64,000 bases of DNA, from NCBI RefSeq assembly GCF_035582795.1, contig NW_027445436.1:5020770-5084769 (forward strand), read 5' to 3'. The notes under the pieces are model-generated. The model ran no database searches. It worked only from the letters and a program-made list of their open reading frames with translations, and had not been told where the DNA came from. Numbering within the stretch: the first letter of the stretch is position 1; each line of letters starts with the position of its first letter. This DNA is from Mycteria americana (lineage: Eukaryota; Chordata; Aves; Ciconiiformes; Ciconiidae). Made by a program: the position numbers and the translations under genes. Below are positions 11,314 to 21,361 of this stretch, in pieces.

Positions 11314-11898
11314 TGTCGTGGTTTAGCCCCAGACGGCAACTAAGCACCACGCAGCCGCTCGCTCACTCCCCCCCCCCCGCGGTGGGATGGGGAAGAGAAT
11401 CGGAAGAGTAAAAGTGAGAACACTCGTGGGTTGAGATAAGGACAGTTTAATAGGGAAAGCAAAAGCCGTGCACGGAAGCAAAGCGAAGCAAGGAATTCAT
11501 TCACTACTTCCCATGGGCAGGCAGGTGTTCAGCCATCTCCAGGAAAGCAGGGCTCCATCATGCGTAACGGTTACTTGGGAAGACAAACACCATCACTCCG
11601 AATGTCCCCCCGTTCCTTCTACTTCCCCAGCTTATATACTGAGCATGAAGTCATATGGTATGGAATAGCTCTTTGGTCAGTTTGGATCAACAATCCTGGC
11701 TGTGTCCCCTCCCAGCTTCTTGGGCACCTGGCAGAGCATGGGGAGCTGAAAAAAAGTCCTTGACCAGTGTAAATACCGCTTAGCAACAGCCAAAACATCA
11801 GCGTGTTATCAATATTATTCTCATACTAAAACCCAAAACACAGCACTACACCAGCCACTAGGAAGGAAATCAACTCTATCCCAGCCAAAACCAGGACA
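11314..11898 (-). repeat. 5' LTR of the ERVL-like element
   Basis: The LTR is 585 bp with TGTC...GACA ends, nearly identical to 2222-2806. It is followed on the right by AGGGT, the second copy of the target-site duplication, and then by the interrupted class I pol. Confidence 0.9.
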
Positions 11899-12690
11899 AG
11901 GGTTAAAAAAAATGTCCAGTATGTTGTGCTAACAATCCAAAGGTGGAAAAGAAAACGATAGGAGGAAATGTAAAATGAGGAATAATGCTCGGGGAGCGCT
12001 GGCAAATAGATTTTTCAGAGTTACCTAGATGTAACCAGTATAAATATTTGTTAGTCCTGGTAGATACTTTTTCTGGTTGGCCTGAAGCTTTCCCCTGTCA
12101 CACCAATAAGGCAAGAGAGGTAATTAAAGTAATGTTAAAAGAAATAATTCCTAGGTTTGGTATTCCAGAAGGAATATCTTCTGACAATGGACCACATTCC
12201 ATAGCAGAAATATTACAATGAGTATCAAAAATTTTGAGAATAAAATGGGATCTCCATACCGCATGGAGACCTCAATCCAGTGGAAAGATAGAGCGAGTGA
12301 ATCGGACTCTTAAGAGGAAAATTTCAAAATTATGTCAGGAAGCTCACCTCAAAGGGGTAGAAGCCCTACCTTTGGCCCTATTGAGAGTTAGGGTAACTCC
12401 AAGAATCCAAGAAAGAGTAAGCCCCTTTGAGATAATGTATGGAAAACCGTATCCTACTAATGCACTCACAATGAAAGAGGATCAAATGTACGTTAAAGGA
12501 CAGGAAACAGTTAAAGAGTATTTAATCTCTCTTTCGCAGATCTTATCTTCATTACATAGGTACTTAAATCAGAGGACACCTTTGCCTTTGCATACATTTG
12601 AATTTGGAAAGATGAGCCACAAAAGGAAAAGTGGAAACAGGCCTTATTGGGAGCTCATTGTCACAATCCCCATTGATATCCTTTTTCTGT
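11899..12690 (+). pseudogene. pol: Class I ERV integrase, continuation of the 606-2221 pol
   Basis: The sequence directly after the ERVL-like element continues the broken plus-strand pol. The integrase core begins WQIDFSELPRCNQYKYLLV (about 11998) with the first Asp, then ISSDNGPHS (about 12177) with the second and GKIERVNRTLKRK (about 12280) with the Glu. A stop near 12220 splits the frame. The C-terminal FEIMYGKPYPTNALT block and a degraded tail run to about 12690, where similarity ends against a minus-strand RT fragment. The stretch between RNase H and the integrase core (zinc domain) is missing or decayed at 11899-11980. Confidence 0.85.
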
Positions 12691-13820
12691 GAGTCCCATA
12701 TGTAGGCTAAAGCGGGCCCCTGGTATTATTTGGCCCATAGCCTGATTTTCTAAAACATTGCATGTTAATAAATGAAGTGCCTCTTCATGAGTAACCAGGT
12801 AGCACGCTTCTTCAACAGATCGTATAAGGGTCGAGCAATTATACTAAACCTTGGAATATGGGCTCGCCAGAATCCTAAAGTTCCTAGAACTTGTCGGAGC
12901 TCCTTCTTATTGGAGGGTGAGCTCAACTTGGATATTTGCTGCAGGGTATCAGAGGGAATACACTGCCTGCCACTTTGCCAAGTTATGCCTAAAAATCGAA
13001 CCGTTTGGCTAGGTCCTTGTCATTTAGCCTCAGGGAAGTAATTCCCTTATTTTCCAGATGGACCAGGATGCGATCACACATTCTTTAGACCTTATTGAGG
13101 GAATCCCCTCCAATTAAAATGTCATCTATATATTGATATACTATCATCCCTGGTTCCTGTGGGACTTGTTCTATTTCCCGAGCTAAAGCCTGATGTGACA
13201 ATGTAGGGCTATGTTTGAATCCTTGGGGTAATCGGGTAAAAGCGTACTGTGTTCCGCCCTGAGTGAAAGCGAATCTCTCTTGATCCTCAGGTTGTAATGG
13301 GACCATGAAAAGCGTATCCTTTACATCCAGGACCGCCATCCAAGGATGGGCTGCTTGCTCTATAGTGAAAACAAGATCCGTGATAGATGGGACGGCAGCA
13401 TGTAAGCGTCCAGTATTTTCATTCAGTTTATGATAATCTACTGTCAAACACCAGGTGCTGTTAGGCTTATGGACAGGCTACACAGGGTAGTTATACGGGG
13501 AATGAGTTTTCTGAATAATACCCTGTCATTCTAAATCCTGAATAAGACTAGTTATGCCTAGTGAGGCTTTGGAGCTAATGTGATATTGTTGTACATGAGT
13601 CAAGGCACTTTTAGGTAATTTAGGTGCTGCCTGTAATAAAAAAGCACTAGACCCCTAGGTTGGTATTTTATCTATAGAGACTAGACTGTGAAGTTTTGAA
13701 TCCAAGGGTTTGGTGCCCAAGTGCCTAATGGTTTGGAATTTTAATTTCAATATATCCAGGGTTTCTTTGTCCTGCACCCAACAAGGTTTCTTTGTCCTGC
13801 CAACTACTCCCCATCAAGGA
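12691..13820 (-). pseudogene. pol: Retroviral RT fragment of a further ERV
   Basis: Leftward RT. TVDYHKLNENTGRLHAAVP (about 13400-13445), MAVLDVKDTLFMVPLQPED (about 13275-13340), LPQGFKHSPTLSHQ (about 13190-13235) and the catalytic YQYIDDILIGG (about 13105-13140) are in one open frame (13085-13447). Degraded thumb and connection sequence, similar to LGTLGFWRAHIP, continues to about 12700. Upstream, a frame near 13725-13810 may be the end of its protease. The sequence is distinct from both the ERVL-like and the class I copies in this window. Class is uncertain; ERVL or a class I outlier are both possible. Confidence 0.7.
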
Positions 13821-13970
13821 GGTTTTCCAGTTAAGGAGATATCCTTTGTCAGTATGTTTACCAGGTCGCCTTTGTGGCTGCTCTGTCAGTACCCCAAAGC
13901 TTCCCACCTCCCCAGGAGCATAGTAAGTGTATTTTAACAGAAGCAGCGGCATAGGCATGTCTACTGACAT
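13821..13970 (-). CDS. Small ORF downstream of PolB remnant, possibly Maverick integrase N-terminus
   Basis: The frame opening at 13970 reads MSVDMPMPLLLLKYTYYAPG followed by EVGSFGVLTEQPQRR. The YYxPxxxGSFG pattern resembles the start of the retrovirus-like integrase of Maverick/Polinton and adintovirus elements, but the match is short. Its right side lies 70 bases downstream of a minus-strand polyadenylation signal, which would suit a separate gene of the same element. Its left side merges into retroviral sequence. Chance resemblance is quite possible. Confidence 0.25.
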
Positions 13971-14036
13971 GCTGCTAGTTCACACATCTATGAAATGAAA
14001 CACTGGACAATCATTTTAACTCAAGTACAGAGAAAC

Positions 14037-14042
14037 TTTATT
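14037..14042 (-). terminator. Polyadenylation signal of the PolB locus
   Basis: The minus strand reads AATAAAG about 200 bases downstream of the last recognisable polymerase block (14240). It would end a leftward transcript of the DNA-polymerase locus. Confidence 0.4.
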
Positions 14043-14049
14043 AAAAAGG

Positions 14050-14409
14050 CATGAGGGGAGTTGGTTGCCAGTCAGCCTTCTCCAGGCTTTTTCCTTTTTA
14101 GCGTTTCCTTGAACGCTACTGTCACTTCTATGTCTGTTCTCCTTTCTTTAGCTGCTGCAGGCCCAGACAAGAATGCAGACAAGTCACGGCACACTTCTGA
14201 CTTCTCCCCCTCAGTCAGTCAGCTGCAGCTTTTTGAAACGTTCACCACCCCATAATATTCTGGTGGTGGAAGAGGGCCCACATAACTTTGATTTTCAGCA
14301 ATGCTAAAATAACCTTTGCAGTCCTCGATACCCAAAGCTTGGGGAAGGCAGGAGCCTTCCTTCATGGGTAAAAACTTTAAAGGGTCTATGACATATACTC
14401 AGGCTGGGT
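14050..14409 (-). pseudogene. DNA polymerase B fragment, block after exonuclease motif II
   Basis: On the minus strand about 14405-14240 encodes VIDPLKFLPMKEGSCLPQAL then CKGYFSIAENQSYVGPLPPP and EYYG. This pattern (D-x-L-x-FLPM, LP-x-A-x-G, KGYF, NQxYVGPxPxxYY) is typical of protein-primed family B polymerases of Maverick/Polinton and adintovirus elements, between exonuclease motif II and the palm. It continues the polymerase part at 17726-19180 after removal of the intervening CR1. Past 14240 the frame degrades to a stop and a basic stretch, then the polyadenylation signal. The palm motifs (SLYP, DTDS) are absent, so the polymerase domain proper is lost. Confidence 0.75.
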
Positions 14410-14469
14410 ACTTCTATGCACATGATGTGACAGGAAGGGATCAGAAAATCAGGAGAGGCCGGGAAGACG

Positions 14470-17400
14470 AGGAGGGGGAGTTGCCTTTAATGTGAGAGAA
14501 CAGCTGGAATGTATGGAGCTCTGCCTGGGAATGGATGAGGAGCCAACTGAGAGCTTATGGGTAAGGATTAAAGAGCAGACCAGACCAGTATGGGTGACAC
14601 TGTAGTGGGTCTGCTATAGGCTGCCTGACAAGGAAGAACAAGTGGATGAGGCCTTCTACAGACAGCTAGAAGCAGCCTCATGCTCACAGGCCCTGGTCCT
14701 CATGGAGGACTTCAACCACTCCGATATCTGCTGGAGGGACAACACAGCGGGGCATAAGCAATCCAGGAGGTTCCTGGAGAGCATCAATGACAACTTCCTG
14801 ACCCAAGTGATAGAGAAGCCAATGAGGAGAGGTGCTCTACTGGAACTTATACTCCCATACAAGGAAGGGGTCATTGGGGATGTGAAGGTCAAAGGCAGCC
14901 ATGGCTGCAGTGACCATGAGATGATGGAGTTGAGGATCCTGAGAGGAGGGAGCAGGACAAAAAGCAGGCTCACAGCCCTGAACTTCAGGAGAGCAGACTT
15001 TGGCCTCTTCAGAGATCTGCTTGGTAGAGTCCCAAGGGATAAGGCCCTGGAGGGAAGAGGGGCTCAAGAAAGCTAGTTAATATTCAAGCATCACCTCCTC
15101 CAAGCTCAAGAGCGATCCATCCCAATGAATAGGAAGTCAGGCAAAAATGCCAGGAGGCCTGCGTGGATGGACAAGGAGCTCCTGGCTGTGCTGGTTTTGG
15201 CTGGGACAGAGTTAATTTTCTTCATAGTAGCTTGTATGGGGCTATGTTTTGGATTTGTGCTGGAAACAGTGTTGATTACACAGGGATGTTTTAGTTATTG
15301 CTGAGCAGTGCTTACACAGCATCAAAGCCTTTTCTGCTTCTCACACCACCCCACCAGCGAGTAGGCTGGGGGTGCACAAGAAGCTGGGAGGGGACACAGC
15401 TGGGACAGCTGACGCCAACTGACCAAAGGGATATTCCATACCATATGACATTGTGCTCAGCAATAAAACCTGGGGGGAAGAAGAAGGAAGTGGGGGACGT
15501 TCGGAGTGATGGCGTTTGTCTTCCCAAGTAACCATTACGCGTGATGGAGCCCTGCTTTCCTGGAGATGGCTGAACACCTGCCTGCCCATGGGAAGTAGTG
15601 AATGAATTCCTTGTTTTGCCTTGCTGGGGTATGCAGCTTTTGCTTTACCTATTAAACTGTCTTTATCTCAACCCATGAGTTTCTTTCTCACTTTTACCCT
15701 TCCGATTCTCTCCCCCATCCCACTGTGGGGGGAATGAGCGAGCGGCTGTGTGGTGCTTAGTTGCTGGCTGGGGTTAAACCACAACACTGGCCAAACTCAG
15801 ACACAAAAAGGAAGCATATAGAGGGTGGAAGCAAGGACAGGTAACTTTGGAGGAATACAGAGACATCGTCCAAGCATGCAGGGATGGGGTTAGGAAAGCC
15901 AAAGCCCTAATGGAATTGAATCTGGCGAGGGATGTCAAAGGCAACAAGAAGGGCTTCTCTAAGTACATAGGTGACAAAAGGAAGGCTAGGGAAAATGTGG
16001 GCCTGCTGCTGAGTGGCACATGGTGACATGGGACATGGAAGAGGCTGAGGTACCGAATGCCGCCTTTGCCTCAGACTTTACTAGCAAGATTGGCCTTCAG
16101 GAATCCCAGGTCCCAGAGACCAGGGGGAAAGCCTGGAGCAAGGAAGACGTACCCATGATGGAAGAGGATCAGGTCAGGGAATACTTAAGCAAACTGGACC
16201 CTGATGGGATGTGCCCAGGAGGGCTGAGGGAGCTGGCAGATGTCATTGCGAGGCCACTCTCAATAATCTTTGAACAATCATGGCGACTGGGAGAGGTGCC
16301 TGGGGAATGGAGGAAAGCAAATGTCGCTCCTGTCTTCAAAAAGGGGAAGAAGGAGGACCCAGGGAACTACAGGCCAGTCAGCCTCATCTCGATCCCTGGG
16401 AAGGCGATGGAGCAGCTAATCCTGGAAACCATTTCCAGGCACATGAAGGGCAAGAAGGTTATTGGGAGTAGTCAGCATGGCTTCACCAAGGGGAAGTCAT
16501 GCTTGACCAACTTGAAAAACTTCTATGATGAAGTGACTGGCCTGGTAGATGAGGGGAGAGCAATGGATATTGTCTACATAGACTTCAGGAAGGCTTTCGA
16601 CACTGTCTCCCATTAGAGCCTCATGGAGAAGCTGATGAAGTATGGGCCAGATGAGCAGACAGTGAGGTGGTTTGAAAACTGGCTGAATGGCTGAGCCCAC
16701 AGGGTGGTGATCAGTGGCACAAAGTCTAGTTGGGGGCCAGTAACTAGCAATGTACCCCAGGGGTCAACAGTGGGTTCAGTCCTGTTCAACATCTTCATTA
16801 ATGATCTGGATGCTGGGGCAGAGTGTACCCTCAACAAGTTTGCTGATGACACAAAACTGGGAGGAGTGGCTGATACGCCAGAGGGTCGTGCTGCCAGTCA
16901 GAGGGACCTGGACAGGCTGGAGAAATGGGCTGACAGGAACCTCATGCAGTTCAACAAGGGGAAGTGTCAAGTCCTGCACCTGGGGAGGAACAACCCCAGG
17001 CACCAATATATGCTGGGGGCACCTGGCTGGAGAGCAGTTTTGCAGAAAAGGACCTGGGGGTCCTGGTGGGCACCAGGTTGAACATTGGCCAGCAACGTGC
17101 CCTCGCTGCAAAGGCGGCTAATGGTATCCCAGACTGCATTAGGAAGATTGTTGTAAGCAGTTTGAGGGAGGTGATCCTTCCCCTCTCCTCAGCACTGGTG
17201 AGGCCACACCTGGAGTCCTGTGTCCAGTTCTGTGCTCCTGAGTACAAGAGAGACATGGACATACTGGAGGGGCTCCAACAAAGGGCCACAAAGATGATTA
17301 AGGGACAGGAACATCTCTCACATGAGGAAAAGCTGAGAGAGCTGGGACTGTTTAGCCTAGAGAAGAGAAGGCTCAGGGGGGAATCTTATTAATGTGTTAT

Positions 17401-17640
17401 AAATACCTGAAGGGAGGGTGTAAAGAAGACGGAGCCAGGCTCTTTTCATTGGTGTCTAGTGACAGGACAAGAGGCAATGGGCACAAACGGAAACACAGGT
17501 GGTTCCGTGTGAACATCAGGAAACACTTTATTACTGTTGAGGGTGACTGAGCACTGGAACAGATTGCCCAGAGAGGTTGTGGAGTCTCCCACCTTGGAGA
17601 TATTCAAAAGTCATCTGGACATAGTCCTGGGCAACCGGCT
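14470..17640 (+). pseudogene. CR1 ORF2 remnant
   Basis: Broken ORF2. Endonuclease blocks include ALVLMEDFNHSDICWRD (about 14690) and GCSDHEMMELRIL (about 14905). After the solo LTR the frame resumes, with RT blocks NYRPVSLISIPGKAMEQL (about 16366), HGFTKGKSCLTNL (about 16475), YIDFRKAFDTVSH (about 16575), [15 protein letters not shown] (about 16752) and FADDTKLGG (about 16838). Stops at about 16615 and 16693 and several indels disable it. The C-terminal region extends to about 17640. Confidence 0.85.
15187..15786 (+). mobile_element. Solo LTR (ERVL-like family) with TSD CTGGC
   Basis: A 600-bp LTR with ends TGTGCTGGTTTTGGC...AACCACAACA. Identical CTGGC lies on both sides (15182-15186 and 15787-15791), and the CR1 ORF2 reading joins across it ([12 protein letters not shown]). 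The sequence is the plus-strand relative of the LTRs at 2222 and 11314. It carries AATAAA at 15462-15467. No internal region remains, so it is the product of LTR-LTR recombination. Confidence 0.95.
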
Positions 17641-17725
17641 CTAGGTGGCCCTGCTTGAGCAGGGCAGTTGGACAAGATGACCTCCATAGGTCCCTTCCAA
17701 CCTCAACCATTCTGTGATTCTATGA

Positions 17726-19180
17726 GTTTACCACCTTGGGTGATTAATTGCAATTCCATTTTTTCCTTCAGAAGCTGACTAACAACAAAGTAGCCATCAT
17801 AGCCTTTGGCATTATGCGCTAGGAAAGTGTAGCCCCAAAACTTTGTGTCCGTAAACAACTGAATAAAGTTCATGAGACATATGTCCCCTTTAAACTCCCA
17901 TTCTCCTTCAAATTTCCTTTCTGCCTTTTCTTCTTCATCCCAAGGGGCATCCGGAGCTAACTCCATGGCAAAAATGTAGTTCTGGATATGTGTCCCGGTT
18001 TCCTACATACATTCCATGTCATAGATAATATAGCCCTGCCCTGCTTCTGCATTTTTGATCACGGTCACAAAACACTGGTGCTGGCTTACATTACAGACCT
18101 TTTTATAGCACATTCCACACTTCCAGCACATTCCATCACATTCGTGATGTTTTTCTGCATAGGCCTTACACTTCTCAGCCAAACAATTAATTTCTTTTTT
18201 AATAGCCTGGGCCTTGTGCCTCTGTAAACATTCCCCAGACCTGCACAACAGCCTTCAGATGGGACACCTTATCCTTGTCCCCAAGTTAACAGCACAGTCA
18301 TGAGACAAGCAGAGCCGGCAATAATATTTACAGCTATGGCCATGGTTATGCAATGTATGACAAAGCTCACAAAAGTTTCTTGCCCCAAATACCTTCCTCA
18401 CATCCTTAACCCCATAATAATGTTCATGATGTAAATGGAGGAAACAGGTCTTGGGATATCTAAGACTGTCGTTTGGCTTAAAGATCCCCCAAGCCTTTTT
18501 CCCCTCAGATAGGAGGATGATGCATATATTAACATGTATCAATTCCTCAAACAAGGGGATGTCACTCAGCATGACCTTCCTGTGCACAGACCACCCCAGT
18601 TTGTTACGTAGCTCTTTTGCTCTGCTTAACAGTTCCGCATCTGTCAGATCCTTCACTGCTGTATGCGCTGTGAGACTCCCAGCAAAACAGAGATTATTGT
18701 TGCTGTTATTTAGATCAATTAAATAGCGATGCTTTTGGTCTATAGTTTTGGAATGGAGGATATAGGCTGCAGGGTTCTGCATAGCCCACTCCCAATGACT
18801 TTTACAATAATGATAGCCAGTCTGATCAAAACACAGCGCTCTCTTACTTTGCAGGAGAGTACTGACCCAGTCTAAACATTTTGCAGCATTCATATTGTTT
18901 AAATTAATGGCGGGAGAATATAAAGGGTCATGCATGCTGGCAGCTTCAAGATGGACCTAAGCCTAATCACCAGGTTCAAACAGCTGACATAAATGGTCAG
19001 ATATTTGCTCTACACCCCAAACAAACGTTTCATAAGCTTCATGTAGTGGTACCTGATCTAAATTAACAAATCTGTATTCTTCTACGTATCACCTAGCTCT
19101 GAACTGGCTCTGGATCGGCCAGTCCCACTGCCGAACATGCTCCATGGAAGCCATGGGGCGGTCTGCTGCCTCCTCTACCA
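17726..19180 (-). pseudogene. Protein-primed DNA polymerase B, N-terminal and exonuclease part
   Basis: Reading leftward from about 19160: the FVNLDQVPLHEAYETFVWGV and LFEPGD blocks, then YSPAINLNNMNAAKCLDWV (N-terminal domain, with two stops near 18960), a Cys/His-rich zinc region (FCELCHTLHNHGHSC, CRLCLSHDC, CDGMCWKCGMCYKKVC; 18060-18370), exonuclease motif I YIIYDMEC (about 18010-18035) followed by ETGTHIQN, and motif II FLAHNAKGYDGYF (about 17795-17835). It ends at LITQGGK where the CR1 begins. The order and the Cys-rich insertion before exonuclease I fit Maverick/Polinton or adintovirus polymerases. Frame breaks: a stop inside ECM*ETG (about 18000), one near 18245, and two near 18960. 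An adenovirus origin is less likely from the motif context but not excluded. Confidence 0.75.
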
Positions 19181-19558
19181 CCTCTGCTACATTTGAGGGT
19201 GGGGGTAAAGCTGGTCTTTCCAATGCCCTCTCAGGCATTGGGAGTGCAACAGGTGGCCCCCCCGGGAAACATCCTCATTGTGTTTGACAGCCTCTTGCTC
19301 TGCAGGGGGATGCAGTAACCGGGAAGTCCCTTCCAGGGTGTCATCTTCTACCCTAGTGGGAGACATGTTCACTGGCCCACCACGTTCAGAAAAACAGTTT
19401 GCATTTAAGGGCCCTTGTGGTCCCCCGTAACCCCTTGCCAACAAGACATTTGCAGCAACGCAAAATTCATTTAGCTTTCCTAATTAGCAGTCTTTGTTTT
19501 AACAGCTTTTTCTGTTTTGCTAGCCTGTAAGCCAAGGCCTCAAAACTAACAGACCCAC
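19181..19558 (-). pseudogene. Unrecognised ORFs upstream of PolB
   Basis: Two leftward stretches. 19187-19444 encodes a Gly/Pro/His-rich polypeptide that could be the polymerase N-terminus or an unrelated piece. 19467-19558 encodes the basic end SFEALAYRLAKQKKLLKQRL of a protein that, once the solo LTR at 19559-20217 is removed, continues in frame with 20222-20330. The C-terminus is strongly basic and helical in composition, as in nucleic-acid-binding or minor capsid proteins. I do not recognise a family. Confidence 0.35.
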
Positions 19559-20217
19559 TGTCACCGAAATCGGGAATCAAACTCCTTAACACCAATGCAG
19601 CATTAAGAAGCAGGCATTCTTTATTACGGCGCCGGATGCACGGGGGATCATTCCACCTAGCGTGCATACCGCAGGTTACATCAACCAAAGCTTATATTGT
19701 CCAGTTACATACATATGCATCAAATTTCCCAGAATGATCATGCATATTCATTCTATTTCCCAGAACTAATTATCATATTTGCATGGTCATTACGCATGCA
19801 TCCTTGAACTCCGAGGGGCTTCCGTGGGGGTCTCTGGTGGTCCTGGGTGGTCGTACAGGTGTGTCCTTTAGCTGACCCCTTCTTATGGGCATGCGCAATA
19901 TCGTCTTGCTTATGTAACTTGCTTCCCTTCTTCACGGTGCATGGTCCCTAACAATGATTTGGCACCCTTATTCCTATTCTAACACAAACCAATTATTCTA
20001 ACTACCCCTCGACTCATTGTCAAGATGGGCTGGGACTGTACTGGGAGCATAGCAGCATGTCCGTACTACTCCTTGTCCTATTGTCTTTGGGCATAGTAGC
20101 ATATCCATAGCCATAGATGTATAAACACAACATTAAAGTATTGTCTACCCGGCTCCTATCTCTATGTTGCTTAGTTACAAAAGAACAAACTAATAATTTT
20201 GGTTACATTTGGTTACA
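19559..20217 (-). mobile_element. Solo LTR with TSD CCAC
   Basis: A 659-bp LTR with ends TGTCACCG...GGTTACA, flanked by CCAC on both sides (19555-19558 and 20218-20221). A minus-strand AATAAA lies near 19618-19623 within TTCTTTATTACGG, giving leftward orientation. The 4-bp duplication and the left-end sequence resemble the class I LTRs at 20445 and 27382. Confidence 0.9.
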
Positions 20218-20221
20218 CCAC

Positions 20222-20444
20222 CAGCCTTTTTATCACCACCATCCGGTCTGCTACTTCTTTGTGCCTGAAAATGATCATGGTCTTTCAGCTCTGCAACACC
20301 CCCTTGCTCGTACTGATCTGCTTGCTCTTTCTGCGGTAGCTGTGATCTCTAAGAGCATAGGGCTGTGGTCTGTGTCCCAAAGCCTGGATCTTGCTGCTTT
20401 TGCAGTAATCATTGTCTAACAGAACTGTCTTGACTGCATGCTTG
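20222..20444 (-). pseudogene. Continuation of unrecognised basic ORFs, split by a provirus
   Basis: Minus-strand reading from 20444: one frame gives VKTVLLDNDYCKSSKIQALG and then a basic tail up to a stop near 20287; another gives EQGGVAELKDHDHFQAQRSS and joins the frame at 19467-19558 across the solo LTR. The first frame is continuous with 28084-28112 once the provirus at 20445-28083 and its CTTG duplication are removed. No family recognised. Confidence 0.35.
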
Positions 20445-21146
20445 TGTTGCCGTGAAAAGCCGAAATCAGAACTCAATAGTCGGGATGACTATTAAGCAGG
20501 TATTCTTTATTGCAGCGCTGGGCAGCACTGGGGATCGCTCCGCAACAAGTGCTCCGACAAACAAGCAAGATCACAGAGGTTATATGTTGCAAAATATACA
20601 TATTCATAAGATTAATTTATATAAACATGAGATTTCTTGGAACTCATTAATATATGTAAATGTCCCTGACGCATGCGTACTTAAGTCCTTAGGTGGTCGT
20701 TAGGGATCCTCTGGTGGTCGTTGGAGGAAGTCAGTAGTCTTCATCACTCTGACCGCTGACTGAACTTTGTCTTTACGCATGCTCAGTCCATCTTTGTCTT
20801 GCTCATACCTTCCTTGCATATCCAAAATCAGGTGGTTCTTGTGTAGTTTCTCCTTATCAGCCCTTTCCAGGGACACAGGGCCTGAAGAATTCCTCTTTAT
20901 CTGTCTTCATTGCAACTATCTCGGCTAACCAAGGATTTAACACAGGCAAAGCATTCTTACTCTAATGATTAGGTCAAATAAAGAAAGCTCATTAGCAATT
21001 CTACTATCTAAGCTTCCTTACTTAAGGCCAACAATACTGGCAAGCTAGGCCAAATTATCTGCGAAAGGGAGACTAAAAGGAAACATTGAGCAACCAAGAT
21101 ATTTACAGCATTTCTTTTTTGTCTTAGGGGATTTTAGCTCTTTTCA
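20445..21146 (-). repeat. 3' LTR of the young class I provirus
   Basis: The LTR is 702 bp, TGTTGCCG...CTCTTTTCA on the plus strand, the same as 27382-28083. The minus strand carries AATAAA near 20505-20510 (in the TTCTTTATTGC context). Confidence 0.95.
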
Positions 21147-21361
21147 TTCCCCCCTTTTCTTTAAACTTTGTAAATTCTTTTACAAAGGTTCTAAATTAAA
21201 AGTCATTACTATTTCCACATATTTCTTTCAATTATTCGCTTTACACAGCCAACACAAATGGCAAGGATGATAACAATTATTATCTAACATTAAATTGTTA
21301 GCATCCTCTTCACACAAACTTTTACACACTAGTAAACGAGCGCATAGCAGCATCAGTAAAA
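21147..21361 (-). other. Polypurine tract and short 3' internal region, no env
   Basis: Next to the 3' LTR the minus strand reads AGAAAAGGGGGGAA (21147-21160), a textbook polypurine tract. The remaining 200 bases are AT-rich and hold no envelope-like coding sequence (no signal peptide, no CX6CC region). Confidence 0.85.

Larger units (their letters stand above)
2222..11898 (-). mobile_element. ERVL-like provirus with two 585-bp LTRs, no env
   Basis: Complete LTR-bounded element read leftward: 5' LTR 11314-11898, Lys-type primer binding site, gag, protease, RT, integrase, purine tract, 3' LTR 2222-2806. The 5-bp duplication AGGGT flanks it (2217-2221 and 11899-11903). The two LTRs differ at two positions by eye (2235 region T/C, 2795 region G/A), so the insertion is young. 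Despite this the interior is damaged: stops and frameshifts in gag and pol, an RNase H deletion near 4030, and a 3.3-kb CR1 insertion. There is no room for env between integrase and the 3' LTR. The class is judged from RT and Gag sequence style; the PBS is of the Lys1,2 type, more usual for beta- and spumaviruses, so the class call is moderate. Confidence 0.85.
14410..17725 (+). mobile_element. CR1 LINE inserted in the PolB remnant
   Basis: 5'-truncated CR1 beginning in the ORF2 endonuclease and ending with the tail ATTCTGTGATTCTATGA (17709-17725). It has an LTR inserted at 15187-15786. Before and after it the minus strand encodes consecutive blocks of one DNA polymerase, so the CR1 landed inside that gene. 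Many stops show it is older than the CR1 at 4417. The left boundary is approximate (14405-14430). Confidence 0.85.

Noticed and set aside
14050-19180. Adenovirus polymerase remnant
   Set aside because: The protein-primed family fits, but the Cys-rich region placement and the FLPM/KGYF/YVGPxP block look closer to Maverick or adintovirus; kept only as an alternative.
20445-21146. LTR start placed at TGAAAAG (a seven-base inverted match with CTTTTCA)
   Set aside because: The primer binding site spacing and the CTTG duplication require the LTR to begin at TGTTGCCG (20445 and 27382).
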